Shown: in pieces, positions 14,372 to 19,669 of the stretch | How the letters are laid out: each line of letters starts with the position of its first letter | Position numbering within the stretch: the first letter of the stretch is position 1 | Origin: an uncultured Bacteroidales bacterium | GTDB taxonomy: Bacteria > Bacteroidota > Bacteroidia > Bacteroidales > F082 | Reading direction: 5' to 3' | Assembly: GCA_937884015.1 (NCBI GenBank) | Contig: CALGBV010000273.1 | Span: forward strand, 1-19,669 | Length of the DNA: 19,669 nt | Notes under the pieces: generated by a model | What the model was told of the DNA's origin: nothing | The model's input: only the letters and a program-made list of their open reading frames with translations | The model's database searches: none | Made by a program: the position numbers and the translations under genes

Positions 14372-16696
14372 TTAGTCTTTCAAAATCTTCAGTTTCGCAA
14401 ACTTCAACATGAGCATCTTGTCGCCGTCGGTGTCGAAATGGATGTGCGCCTTTTTGTTTGCTCCGGCTCCTTCCAAACTGACCACGGTTCCGAAACCGAA
14501 TTTCTGATGTTGGACTCTCATTCCTTCCTGCAATAAATCGGGATTCGATGGTTCAAAATCGGCTGATGCAGCGGCATTTGTGCTTCCGCTAGATGTGTAA
14601 TACGATGAAGTTGAGCGCGACGGCGTGTCAATCTTTTCAAAGGTGCGTCTCGGATTTTCGCTTTGGCGTGTGCCGAAACCTCTCAGGCTTGGCCCCGAAG
14701 AAGTGCCTCTGAATGAGGCCTTTCGTGTCTGCTCGATGAGGTTGCTTCCGATTTCCGAGATGAAACGTGATGGCTCGCTGAGGGTGAGGTTGCCGTAACG
14801 GTAGCGCGTTTCGGCATAACTCAAGGTGAGTTTCGTCATGGCGCGGGTGACAGCGACGTAGAACAAGCGGCGTTCCTCTTCCAATTCCTCGCGTGTGCTG
14901 AGACTGAGAATGCCAGGGAAAAGGTTTTCTTCCATGCCGACCACGTAAACGTAAGGAAATTCAAGGCCTTTGGCGGAGTGAATGGTCATCAGGCTGACGC
15001 AATCGGCTTCGCCTTCGTCTTTCTTCATTTCGCTGTCGGTAAGCAGGGCGACATCTTCCATGAACTGCACCAAATCGACGCGGGCGGTTTCGCCTGTGGT
15101 CTCGTCGACTTGCTTGTCGCTGAATTCCATGATGGCGTTGAGCAGTTCCTCTATGTTTTCGACGCGTGAAACGCCTTCAGGGGAATCGTCTTCCTTCAAA
15201 ACCTTGATGATGCCAATGGAGTTGGTGATGTGTTTGGCAAGGTCGAAAGCATTCATCTTCTCTTGCAGGCTCTGGAAACTCTGAATCATGATGGCGAAGT
15301 CGCGGATCTTGTTGATGGTGCCCATGTTGAAATCCTGCGGAAACACGTTGTTGGTGATGCATCGCCAAATGCTTGTGTTGTATTGGTTTGCCGTCACCAT
15401 CAGGCGTTCGATGCTTGTCTTGCCGATGCCGCGTGCCGGATAGTTGATGATACGCAGCAAGGCCTGTTCGTCTTCAGGGTTGATGACCACGCGGAAATAG
15501 GCCAACAGGTCTTTCACTTCCTTGCGGTCGTAGAACGAGAGGCCGCCATATATCTTATAAGGTATGTTCTGTTTGCGCAAGGCATCTTCGATGGAACGTG
15601 ACTGGGCATTGGGGCGGTAAAGCACGGCAAAATCCTTGTTGTCGAGCTGACGCTGCATCTTGTAGCCGAAAATGGAATTGGCTACCAAAGTGCCTTCCTC
15701 GGTATCGGAGGCGGCGTGCAGCAAACCGATGAGTTCGCCGGCTTCCTTGTCGCTCCATACTTTCTTTTTGATTTGGTCCTTGTTGTGCGCAATGATGTCG
15801 TTTGAGGCGTTGACGATGTTTTGCGTCGAGCGGTAATTCTGCTCTAAGCGAATCAGTTTGTAGTCGGGATAATCGTTCTTGAAATTGAGGATGTTCTGTA
15901 TGTTGGCGCCACGGAAAGCATAGATGCTCTGTGCATCGTCGCCGACCACGCAAATGTTCTCAAACAAAGCCGCAATGCGCTTGATGATAAGATATTGCGC
16001 ATAGTTGGTGTCCTGATACTCGTCGACCAGAATGTACTTGAAATGGTTCTGGTATTTGTAAAGGACATCGGGATTGTCTCTCAAAAGCACATTCGTGAAA
16101 TAGAGTATGTCGTCAAAATCCATGGCGTTGGCGCGGTGCATACGCTCGTTGTAGAGCTTGAAAAGCTGCCCGATGAGCGGCTTGTTGGCCTTGCGGTCGG
16201 CTTCCTGGATTTCGGCATCGTTGGCATAGTCTTCAGGCGAGTAAAGGCTCGATTTTGCCGATGATATTCTCGAAAGCACCTGCTTGGCGGGATAGGCCTT
16301 CGGGTCGAGTTGCAAGTCTTTCAGAATCTGGTTGATAAGCGCCTTTGAGTCATCGGTGTCGTAGATGGAGAAATTGGCCGTGAAGCCTATCTTTTCGGCA
16401 TCGATGCGCAAAATGCGGGCGAAAATGGAGTGGAAAGTGCCCATCCACACGTTACGTGCCTCGCTGGCGTCGACGAGTTGCATGATGCGTTCCTTCATTT
16501 CACGTGCCGCCTTGTTGGTGAAGGTCAGGGCCATGATGCTGAACGCGTCGATGCCTTCGCTAATCATGTAGGCGATGCGGTAGGTGAGGGCGCGTGTCTT
16601 GCCTGAACCTGCGCCTGCAATCACCATCACGGGACCTTCCACTGTCGTAACTGCCTCACGTTGAGGCTCGTTTAAGTCTTTCAGTAAATCTATCAT
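14372..16696 (-). CDS. ATP-dependent DNA helicase, UvrD/PcrA type (superfamily 1A)
   Basis: A 774-residue 3'-5' helicase used in repair and replication restart. Motifs in order: Q motif LNEPQREAV (8-16), Walker A GAGSGKT (28-34), ALTFTNKAA (motif Ia), DEYQ (225-228, motif II), VVGDDAQSIYAFRGA (250-264, motif III), LEQNYRS (284-290, motif IV), MTIHSAKGLEF (motif V) and LFYVAVTRA (motif VI). The last 50 residues form the PcrA-like end (GMRVQHQKFGFGTVVSLEG), a small Tudor-like domain that can contact RNA polymerase. An in-frame ATG at 16729 would add 11 residues, but a TAnnTTTG box at 16716-16723 lies inside that extension, so ATG 16694-16696 before MIDLLKDLN is preferred. UvrD and PcrA cannot be told apart by name here. 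Confidence 0.94.
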   Translation of the reverse strand: MIDLLKDLNEPQREAVTTVEGPVMVIAGAGSGKTRALTYRIAYMISEGIDAFSIMALTFTNKAAREMKERIMQLVDASEARNVWMGTFHSIFARILRIDAEKIGFTANFSIYDTDDSKALINQILKDLQLDPKAYPAKQVLSRISSAKSSLYSPEDYANDAEIQEADRKANKPLIGQLFKLYNERMHRANAMDFDDILYFTNVLLRDNPDVLYKYQNHFKYILVDEYQDTNYAQYLIIKRIAALFENICVVGDDAQSIYAFRGANIQNILNFKNDYPDYKLIRLEQNYRSTQNIVNASNDIIAHNKDQIKKKVWSDKEAGELIGLLHAASDTEEGTLVANSIFGYKMQRQLDNKDFAVLYRPNAQSRSIEDALRKQNIPYKIYGGLSFYDRKEVKDLLAYFRVVINPEDEQALLRIINYPARGIGKTSIERLMVTANQYNTSIWRCITNNVFPQDFNMGTINKIRDFAIMIQSFQSLQEKMNAFDLAKHITNSIGIIKVLKEDDSPEGVSRVENIEELLNAIMEFSDKQVDETTGETARVDLVQFMEDVALLTDSEMKKDEGEADCVSLMTIHSAKGLEFPYVYVVGMEENLFPGILSLSTREELEEERRLFYVAVTRAMTKLTLSYAETRYRYGNLTLSEPSRFISEIGSNLIEQTRKASFRGTSSGPSLRGFGTRQSENPRRTFEKIDTPSRSTSSYYTSSGSTNAAASADFEPSNPDLLQEGMRVQHQKFGFGTVVSLEGAGANKKAHIHFDTDGDKMLMLKFAKLKILKD

Positions 16697-16715
16697 CGTA
16701 AAATCAGTTGGGCGG

Positions 16716-16723
16716 CAAAGATA
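16716..16723 (-). promoter_or_regulatory. Promoter -7 box of the helicase gene
   Basis: The minus strand reads TATCTTTG, a full TAnnTTTG match. Transcription would start near 16709, leaving about 13 bases before ATG 16696 and excluding the upstream ATG 16729. No clear -33 TTG is present. Confidence 0.5.
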
Positions 16724-16754
16724 CGACATTTAACCGAATATATGGGGCTTCATT

Positions 16755-16945
16755 GCTTTTTTTCTCCCGCTGAGACCGCTGATTTACGCAGAGAATTTTT
16801 AAAACCGCAGATTACGCGGATTGCACAGATTTTCAATAAACTACAGATTGTACAGATTGAACGGATTGATTTTTTAGAACCGTAAATTTCGCTGATTATA
16901 CGCAGATTGAATTTTAAATGCGCAAGCGCATAAATTTCACAGATT
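16755..16945. repeat. Short-period degenerate repeats around the word (A)CAGATTnnAC
   Basis: The words CGCTGATTTACGCAGA, CCGCAGATTACGCGGATTG, TACAGATTGTACAGATTGAA, CGCTGATTATACGCAGATTG and CACAGATTGG follow one another with the GATT cores often about 10-11 bases apart, close to one turn of DNA. No frame codes through it. Confidence 0.7.
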
Positions 16946-17027
16946 GGCTGGCGTCAGATGAATTATGGACTTAAATCTTTCAAAAATCCATCATATTTTC
17001 TTGCTTCCGTGCTGGAAAATGATGGCT

Positions 17028-17051
17028 GCTCCTCGAGCCTGTCGAAGGAGC
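17028..17051. repeat. Hairpin element with GAGCCTGTCGAAGG core
   Basis: GCTCCTCGA (17028-17036) pairs with TCGAAGGAGC (17042-17051) as nine base pairs with one bulged A and a 5-base loop. No T run follows on either strand, so it does not look like a terminator. The core AGCCTGTCGAAGG differs by one base from a segment of the 40-bp tandem array (AGCCTGTCGGAGG at 18785-18797), and a looser relative is near 12714-12727. Confidence 0.6.
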
Positions 17052-17220
17052 AAGCCGCTGTAGGCTCATTGCCCGAAAATCCATTCACCCCGGTAGCTGG
17101 CATCGGCTTGACGATGACAGTTGTCGGGCGACCTCCCCGCCTACGCGAGGATGACGACGGCGCACCGACATGGATTAAAATAAGCGAAAAGAAAAGATTT
17201 GTGTATAGATTTATGTCAGA

Positions 17221-17247
17221 TTGGTTTCCAAAAAAACACTATTTTTG
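17221..17247 (+). promoter_or_regulatory. Bacteroidota-type promoter of the CobW-type gene
   Basis: TTG at 17221-17223, 16 bases, then TATTTTTG at 17240-17247. The -7 box is a full match; the spacing is one short of the usual 17-23. The predicted start near 17254 gives a leader of about 20 bases. The TTG is also an in-frame possible start codon, which this arrangement argues against. Confidence 0.5.
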
Positions 17248-17274
17248 CGTTTCAATTTCAATAAGCATACGATC

Positions 17275-18522
17275 ATGAATCAGGAAACTCCCGTGCTGCT
17301 GCTGACTGGTTATCTGGGCAGTGGCAAAACCACTTTAGTCAACCGCATATTGTCGAACCGCAAAGGCATTAAGTTTGCCGTGATTGTCAACGATATAGGC
17401 GAAGTCAATATCGATGCCGACCTCATTCAGAAGGGCGGTGTCGTCAACCAGGAGGACGATAGTCTCGTGGCCTTGCAGAATGGCTGCATCTGCTGCACCT
17501 TGAAGATGAACCTCGTGGAACAGCTTGTCGACCTCATGCGCCAGAAATGTTTCGATTATATCGTCATCGAAGCCAGCGGCATCTGCGAGCCGGAACCGAT
17601 TGCCCAGACGATTTGTTCCATGCCCGATATGGCCTATGCCTTTACACGATTTGGCACACCGCGCTTGGATTGCATCGTGACCGTTGTCGATGCCTTGCGT
17701 ATGCAGAGCGAATTTGGCTGCGGCGACAATCTGGTGAAAGAAAATATCGGCGAGGAAGATTTGGAAAGTCTTGTCATCCAACAGATTGAATTCTGTAACA
17801 TCATCTTGCTGAACAAGGCTTCGGAAGTGTCGCCAACGGAATTGGGACGCATCAAGGAAATCATCCGCGCCTTGCAGCCGACGGCTGAAATCATCGAGTG
17901 CGACTATGGCGATGTCGATTTCGACCAAATCCTGAACACTCATCTCTTCGATTTCGACGAAGTGGCAGGTTCGGCAGGTTGGATTCGTGGCGTTGAAGAC
18001 CGCATGATTGAAGACCACGATGATGACGACGAGGAAGAAGAGCATGAACATCATCACCACCATGATGACGACGACGATGAGGATGAAAACGAGCACGGAC
18101 ATCACCATCATCACCATGACCATGACCATGAACACGAGGGTGGGGAAGTGGAGGAATACGGCATTGGCACTTTCGTCTATTACCGCCGCGAACCGCTCAA
18201 CATGGGTCGTTTCGATGAATTTGTTGCCCGCAAGATGCCGAAAAACGTCATCCGCGTGAAAGGCATTTGCTATTTCCAGAGCGACTACGACATGTGCTAC
18301 ATCTTCGAGCAGGCCGGCAAGCAGATTCAGCTCCGCGAGGTGGGACAGTGGTTTGCCACCATGCCGCCTTACGAACTGAAGCAGATGATGGCCAGCAATC
18401 CCGACTTGCGCCGCGACTGGGATGACCGTTACGGCGACCGCATGCAGAAACTGGTTTTCATCGGCCAACACATCGACAAGGAAGCCATCACCAAGGATTT
18501 GGATGAATGTCTGGTAAAATAA
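17275..18522 (+). CDS. CobW/ZNG-type GTPase, probable metal chaperone
   Basis: A 415-residue cytoplasmic G3E GTPase. Walker A GYLGSGKT is at 12-19, the metal-binding CxCC motif at C71-I-C73-C74 (NGCICC), EASGICEP at 99-106, and the guanine-binding motif is NKAS at 180-183 rather than NKxD. Residues 247-290 are almost only His, Asp, Glu and Lys, with runs of up to six His, a likely site to hold Zn or another divalent metal. The CobW C-terminal domain follows (GIGTFVYYRREPLNMGRFDE to the end). Family members insert or deliver zinc, cobalt or nickel; zinc is the commonest assignment for the COG0523 group, but the metal is not proved here. The start is ATG 17275-17277; an in-frame TTG at 17221 is the -33 element. 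No Zur-type operator was recognised. It is alone on the plus strand. Confidence 0.9.
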   Translation: MNQETPVLLLTGYLGSGKTTLVNRILSNRKGIKFAVIVNDIGEVNIDADLIQKGGVVNQEDDSLVALQNGCICCTLKMNLVEQLVDLMRQKCFDYIVIEASGICEPEPIAQTICSMPDMAYAFTRFGTPRLDCIVTVVDALRMQSEFGCGDNLVKENIGEEDLESLVIQQIEFCNIILLNKASEVSPTELGRIKEIIRALQPTAEIIECDYGDVDFDQILNTHLFDFDEVAGSAGWIRGVEDRMIEDHDDDDEEEEHEHHHHHDDDDDEDENEHGHHHHHHDHDHEHEGGEVEEYGIGTFVYYRREPLNMGRFDEFVARKMPKNVIRVKGICYFQSDYDMCYIFEQAGKQIQLREVGQWFATMPPYELKQMMASNPDLRRDWDDRYGDRMQKLVFIGQHIDKEAITKDLDECLVK

Positions 18523-18549
18523 ATTGATTGGATTTTCAGGGCGATTTAT

Positions 18550-18584
18550 GTAGAGACGTTGCGTGCAACGTCTCTACTTTTTTG
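18550..18584 (+). terminator. Terminator of the CobW-type gene, formed by palindromic repeat copy 2
   Basis: GTAGAGACGTTGC (18550-18562) and GCAACGTCTCTAC (18565-18577) form a perfect 13-bp stem with a 2-base centre, followed by C and seven T. It starts 28 bases after the CobW-type stop codon. The inner 24 bases are the same as at 1974-1997. It is both a dispersed palindrome copy and a well-formed intrinsic terminator. Confidence 0.75.
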
Positions 18585-18616
18585 GCAGTGGCAAAACTAA
18601 AATATATTGCCACAAA

Positions 18617-18830
18617 CCCCTTCAACCTGTCTGAGGTGTGTGACGGAGACCTTATACTCCTTCAACCTGTCTGAGGTGTTGCATCAAGACCATCGACCCC
18701 GTTGAACCTGTCGGAGGTGTGTGACGAAGACCTCAGACCCCTTCAACCTGTCGTAGGTGTGTGACGAAGACCTCAAACCCTTTCAGCCTGTCGGAGGTGT
18801 TGTGCCAAGACCATCGATTCCGTTTAACCC
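18617..18830. repeat. 40-bp tandem array, five units plus a partial sixth, two unit types
   Basis: Units begin at 18617, 18657, 18697, 18738, 18778 and 18818 (partial). The first part of each unit, CCCCTTCAACCTGTCNGAGG, is well kept. The second part has two forms: GTGACGAAGACCTCAGA-like (units 1, 3 and 4) and TGCATCAAGACCATCGA-like (units 2 and 5). Unit 3 is 41 bases, the others 40. ACCT and AGGT alternate within a unit, so several small hairpins are possible. The period is not a multiple of three, so it does not encode a protein repeat. Confidence 0.85.
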
Positions 18831-18931
18831 AACTCACATCTTTCATTTAGGTCTAAAAGTAAATTTTTTGCCCTGTGCAATCCAAATGTCGTCTCAATAG
18901 TGTGATGATATAATGTTTTCCTTGCTCATAG

Positions 18932-19051
18932 TTTGATTTGAAGGTATTCAAACGCACTGTCGAAAGGGAACTTTCCCTGTTGCGGAAGCAGGGCATCATC
19001 GCTCGCGAAGGTAGTGCCCGAACTGGCCGTTGGATAATCCTGAAGCCTTAA
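18932..19051 (+). pseudogene. Decayed C-terminus of a winged-helix DNA-binding regulator
   Basis: After a stop at 18929-18931, the plus strand encodes 39 residues to a TAA at 19049-19051, including KRTVERELSLLRKQGIIARE and then GSARTGRWIILKP. This is the recognition helix, wing and final strand of a winged helix-turn-helix, very like the C-terminal domain of AlbA_2/HATPase_c_4-type ATP-binding regulators, where the pattern is RTVxRxLxxLrxxGiIxReGsxKtGrW. No homologous coding sequence was recognised upstream, where stops occur in all three frames. There is no start codon at a sensible place, so it is a fragment of a lost gene. Confidence 0.55.
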
Positions 19052-19119
19052 TCATTAAAAGCGGAAAAACTGATTTTAAATAAGTAGACATTTTTTTTTG
19101 CAAGAAAAATCAAAAGTCA

Positions 19120-19151
19120 TTTGCTTTTTCAAAAAAAATGATTTTTCTTTG
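19120..19151 (+). promoter_or_regulatory. Candidate promoter of the structured leader and right-edge gene
   Basis: TTTG at 19120-19123, 20 bases, then TTTCTTTG at 19144-19151, which matches TAnnTTTG except for T in place of the A. The spacing is near ideal. The predicted start near 19158 is just before the first helix of the leader (19162). Confidence 0.45.
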
Positions 19152-19157
19152 TCCCCA

Positions 19158-19345
19158 AAATAACTCAACTAGAGTATAAAAGTGACCGATTCCCGATTGG
19201 TGGGAATGAGGGCTAAACCCGTGGATAGCACGCCATGATCCTTGAGGAAAAAGCAAGGAAACACTGCAAAATTGTAATTCTTGAGTTGGATTAATGGGTC
19301 CTATGCCAACTTAGGGATTGAAAATGATTTATAGAACCCGTCACA
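19158..19345 (+). ncRNA. Candidate structured leader RNA (riboswitch- or attenuator-like), family unknown
   Basis: Pairings seen by eye: an outer helix AACTCAA (19162-19168) with TTGAGTT (19281-19287); a hairpin ATTCCC (19189-19194) with GGGAAT (19202-19207); a small GGG/CCC hairpin (19210-19212, 19218-19220); a hairpin TCCTTG (19239-19244) with CAAGGA (19254-19259), possibly extended by GTG (19221-19223) and CAC (19262-19264); and AGTTGG (19284-19289) with CCAACT (19306-19311). The first and last helices share 19284-19287 and cannot form together. A T run (19351-19358) lies just before ATG 19359. It does not match the tRNA, tmRNA, RNase P, SRP, TPP, cobalamin, SAM-I, fluoride or c-di-GMP patterns I know. 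The structure was not computed. Confidence 0.4.
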
Positions 19346-19358
19346 AAATTGTTTTTTT

Positions 19359-19669
19359 ATGAAAAACGGTACTAAATTGATTGCATGTTTGATATGCATG
19401 GTCATGTCATGTCAGATGTTTGGACAAATGAAAGTCTATAACAATGGCAGTGTAGCAGATGTCATCACAGGCGTAGTAAGTAGAATCACAGCTCCTAACT
19501 TTGAACAGAATGTGAGCGATAGCCGATTCGCCATCGTTACTGAGGGAGAAACTTATTATGTTATGGTGAATGGATACTGGCCAAATCCCAACGAGGATGC
19601 CTTGATTGTGTATTACGACACCATCCCGACAACTAACGAAATTGAAGCCGAAGGAACCGTTATGACATT
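19359..19669 (+). CDS. Secreted or lipid-anchored protein of unknown function, cut by the right edge
   Basis: An open frame from ATG 19359-19361 to the window end, at least 103 residues. It starts MKNGTKLIACLICMVMSCQM, a signal peptide. VMSC with Cys17 could be a lipobox, which would make it a lipoprotein; cleavage after the Gly of MFGQ is the alternative. The mature part visible (MKVYNNGSVADVITGVVSRI, then a polar stretch with ETYYVMVNGYWPNPNEDALI) looks like a beta-rich extracellular protein, but I recognise no family. The codon use is less GC-rich than in the housekeeping genes. A probable structured leader RNA lies directly upstream and may control it. Confidence 0.7.
   Translation, partial: MKNGTKLIACLICMVMSCQMFGQMKVYNNGSVADVITGVVSRITAPNFEQNVSDSRFAIVTEGETYYVMVNGYWPNPNEDALIVYYDTIPTTNEIEAEGTVMT

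Larger units (their letters stand above)
16730..17274. other. Gene-free divergent region between the helicase and the CobW-type gene
   Basis: About 545 bases with no supported gene. From left to right it holds short-period degenerate repeats (16755-16945), a 6-bp palindromic hairpin ATGCGC-AA-GCGCAT (16918-16931), a strong hairpin (17028-17051), a segment CCTCCCCGCCTACGCGAGG (17132-17150) like the GC-rich dispersed palindromes of many genomes, and the CobW-type promoter (17221-17247). An open frame over 16958-17278 crosses these repeats and has no recognisable protein features. Confidence 0.7.
18523..19358. other. Gene-free region between the CobW-type gene and the right-edge gene
   Basis: About 836 bases. 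It holds the palindromic terminator (18550-18584), a small GTGGCA/TGCCAC hairpin (about 18587-18613), the 40-bp tandem array (18617-18830), an AT-rich stretch with no visible feature (18831-18931), a decayed winged-helix C-terminus (18932-19051), an AT-rich stretch (19052-19119), and a probable promoter plus structured leader RNA (19120-19345). No intact gene was found on either strand. Confidence 0.75.

Noticed and set aside
16958..17278. 106-codon plus-strand open frame before the CobW-type gene
   Set aside because: It runs through hairpin and GC-rich palindrome elements and the CobW-type promoter, and shows no domain, signal peptide or sensible start.
17335..18471. 378-codon open frame on the minus strand opposite the CobW-type gene
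   Set aside because: It is the antisense of a gene with clear Walker A, CxCC and CobW C-terminal motifs; its composition simply mirrors the His/Asp codons of the real gene.
18617..18830. CRISPR array
   Set aside because: The period is only 40 bases, the would-be spacers of about 17 bases are homologous to one another in two groups, and no cas gene is in the window.
19291..19320. TPP riboswitch, suggested by TATGCCAACTTAGGGATTG
   Set aside because: The ending only loosely resembles the TPP consensus (ATGCCAGCGTAGGGA), and the conserved CTGAGA segment and matching P1 arm are missing; the downstream gene is not a thiamine gene.
19305..19321. Single CRISPR-like repeat end (GGGATTGAAA)
   Set aside because: There is only one occurrence, and it fits better as the 3' part of the structured leader.

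Overview
The window looks like a chromosomal segment of a Bacteroidota bacterium, most likely an uncultured Bacteroidales. The support is: SecD and SecF fused in one polypeptide, a secreted protein with a type IX secretion (T9SS) C-terminal sorting domain, a DUF4290 protein (a Bacteroidota family), a MurA with Asp at the usual catalytic Cys position, no obvious Shine-Dalgarno sequences, and repeated use of the Bacteroidota promoter -7 box TAnnTTTG. No rRNA, tRNA, integrase, transposase or CRISPR array was seen. The species cannot be named from the sequence alone.

Layout. From 1 to 16696 every gene is on the minus strand. Reading leftwards from the divergent region near 17 kb: a UvrD/PcrA helicase (14372-16696); a small antitoxin/PIN-toxin pair with a 4-base overlap (14006-14317 and 13581-14009); a DUF4290 protein (12799-13506); murA (11304-12608) with its own terminator; grpE and dnaJ (10600-11223, 9322-10491); an ABC ATPase/permease pair with a 4-base overlap (8253-9164, 6943-8256); secDF (3550-6762) with its own promoter and terminator; a T9SS-secreted Fn3/adhesin-like protein (2007-3356); an EFR1-type flavodoxin/ferredoxin (1144-1866); and an unrecognised gene cut by the left edge (1-1040). 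On the plus strand are a CobW/ZNG-type GTPase (17275-18522) and a secreted protein cut by the right edge (19359-19669).

The coding part is mostly housekeeping: envelope biogenesis (murA, secDF), the DnaK co-chaperones (grpE-dnaJ), repair (uvrD/pcrA) and metal handling (cobW-type). The less ordinary material is between genes. Two long gene-free stretches (about 16.7-17.27 kb and 18.52-19.36 kb) and several shorter gaps are filled with degenerate short-period repeats, hairpins, a 24-28 bp palindrome found twice, a 40-bp tandem array with two unit types, the decayed C-terminus of a winged-helix regulator, and a probable structured leader RNA just upstream of the right-hand secreted protein. That leader has two mutually exclusive helices, as in riboswitches or attenuators, and is the best candidate here for something undescribed.

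Several genes have an in-frame upstream ATG or TTG that overlaps a promoter element. For these I used the internal ATG, and the reason is given in each entry.
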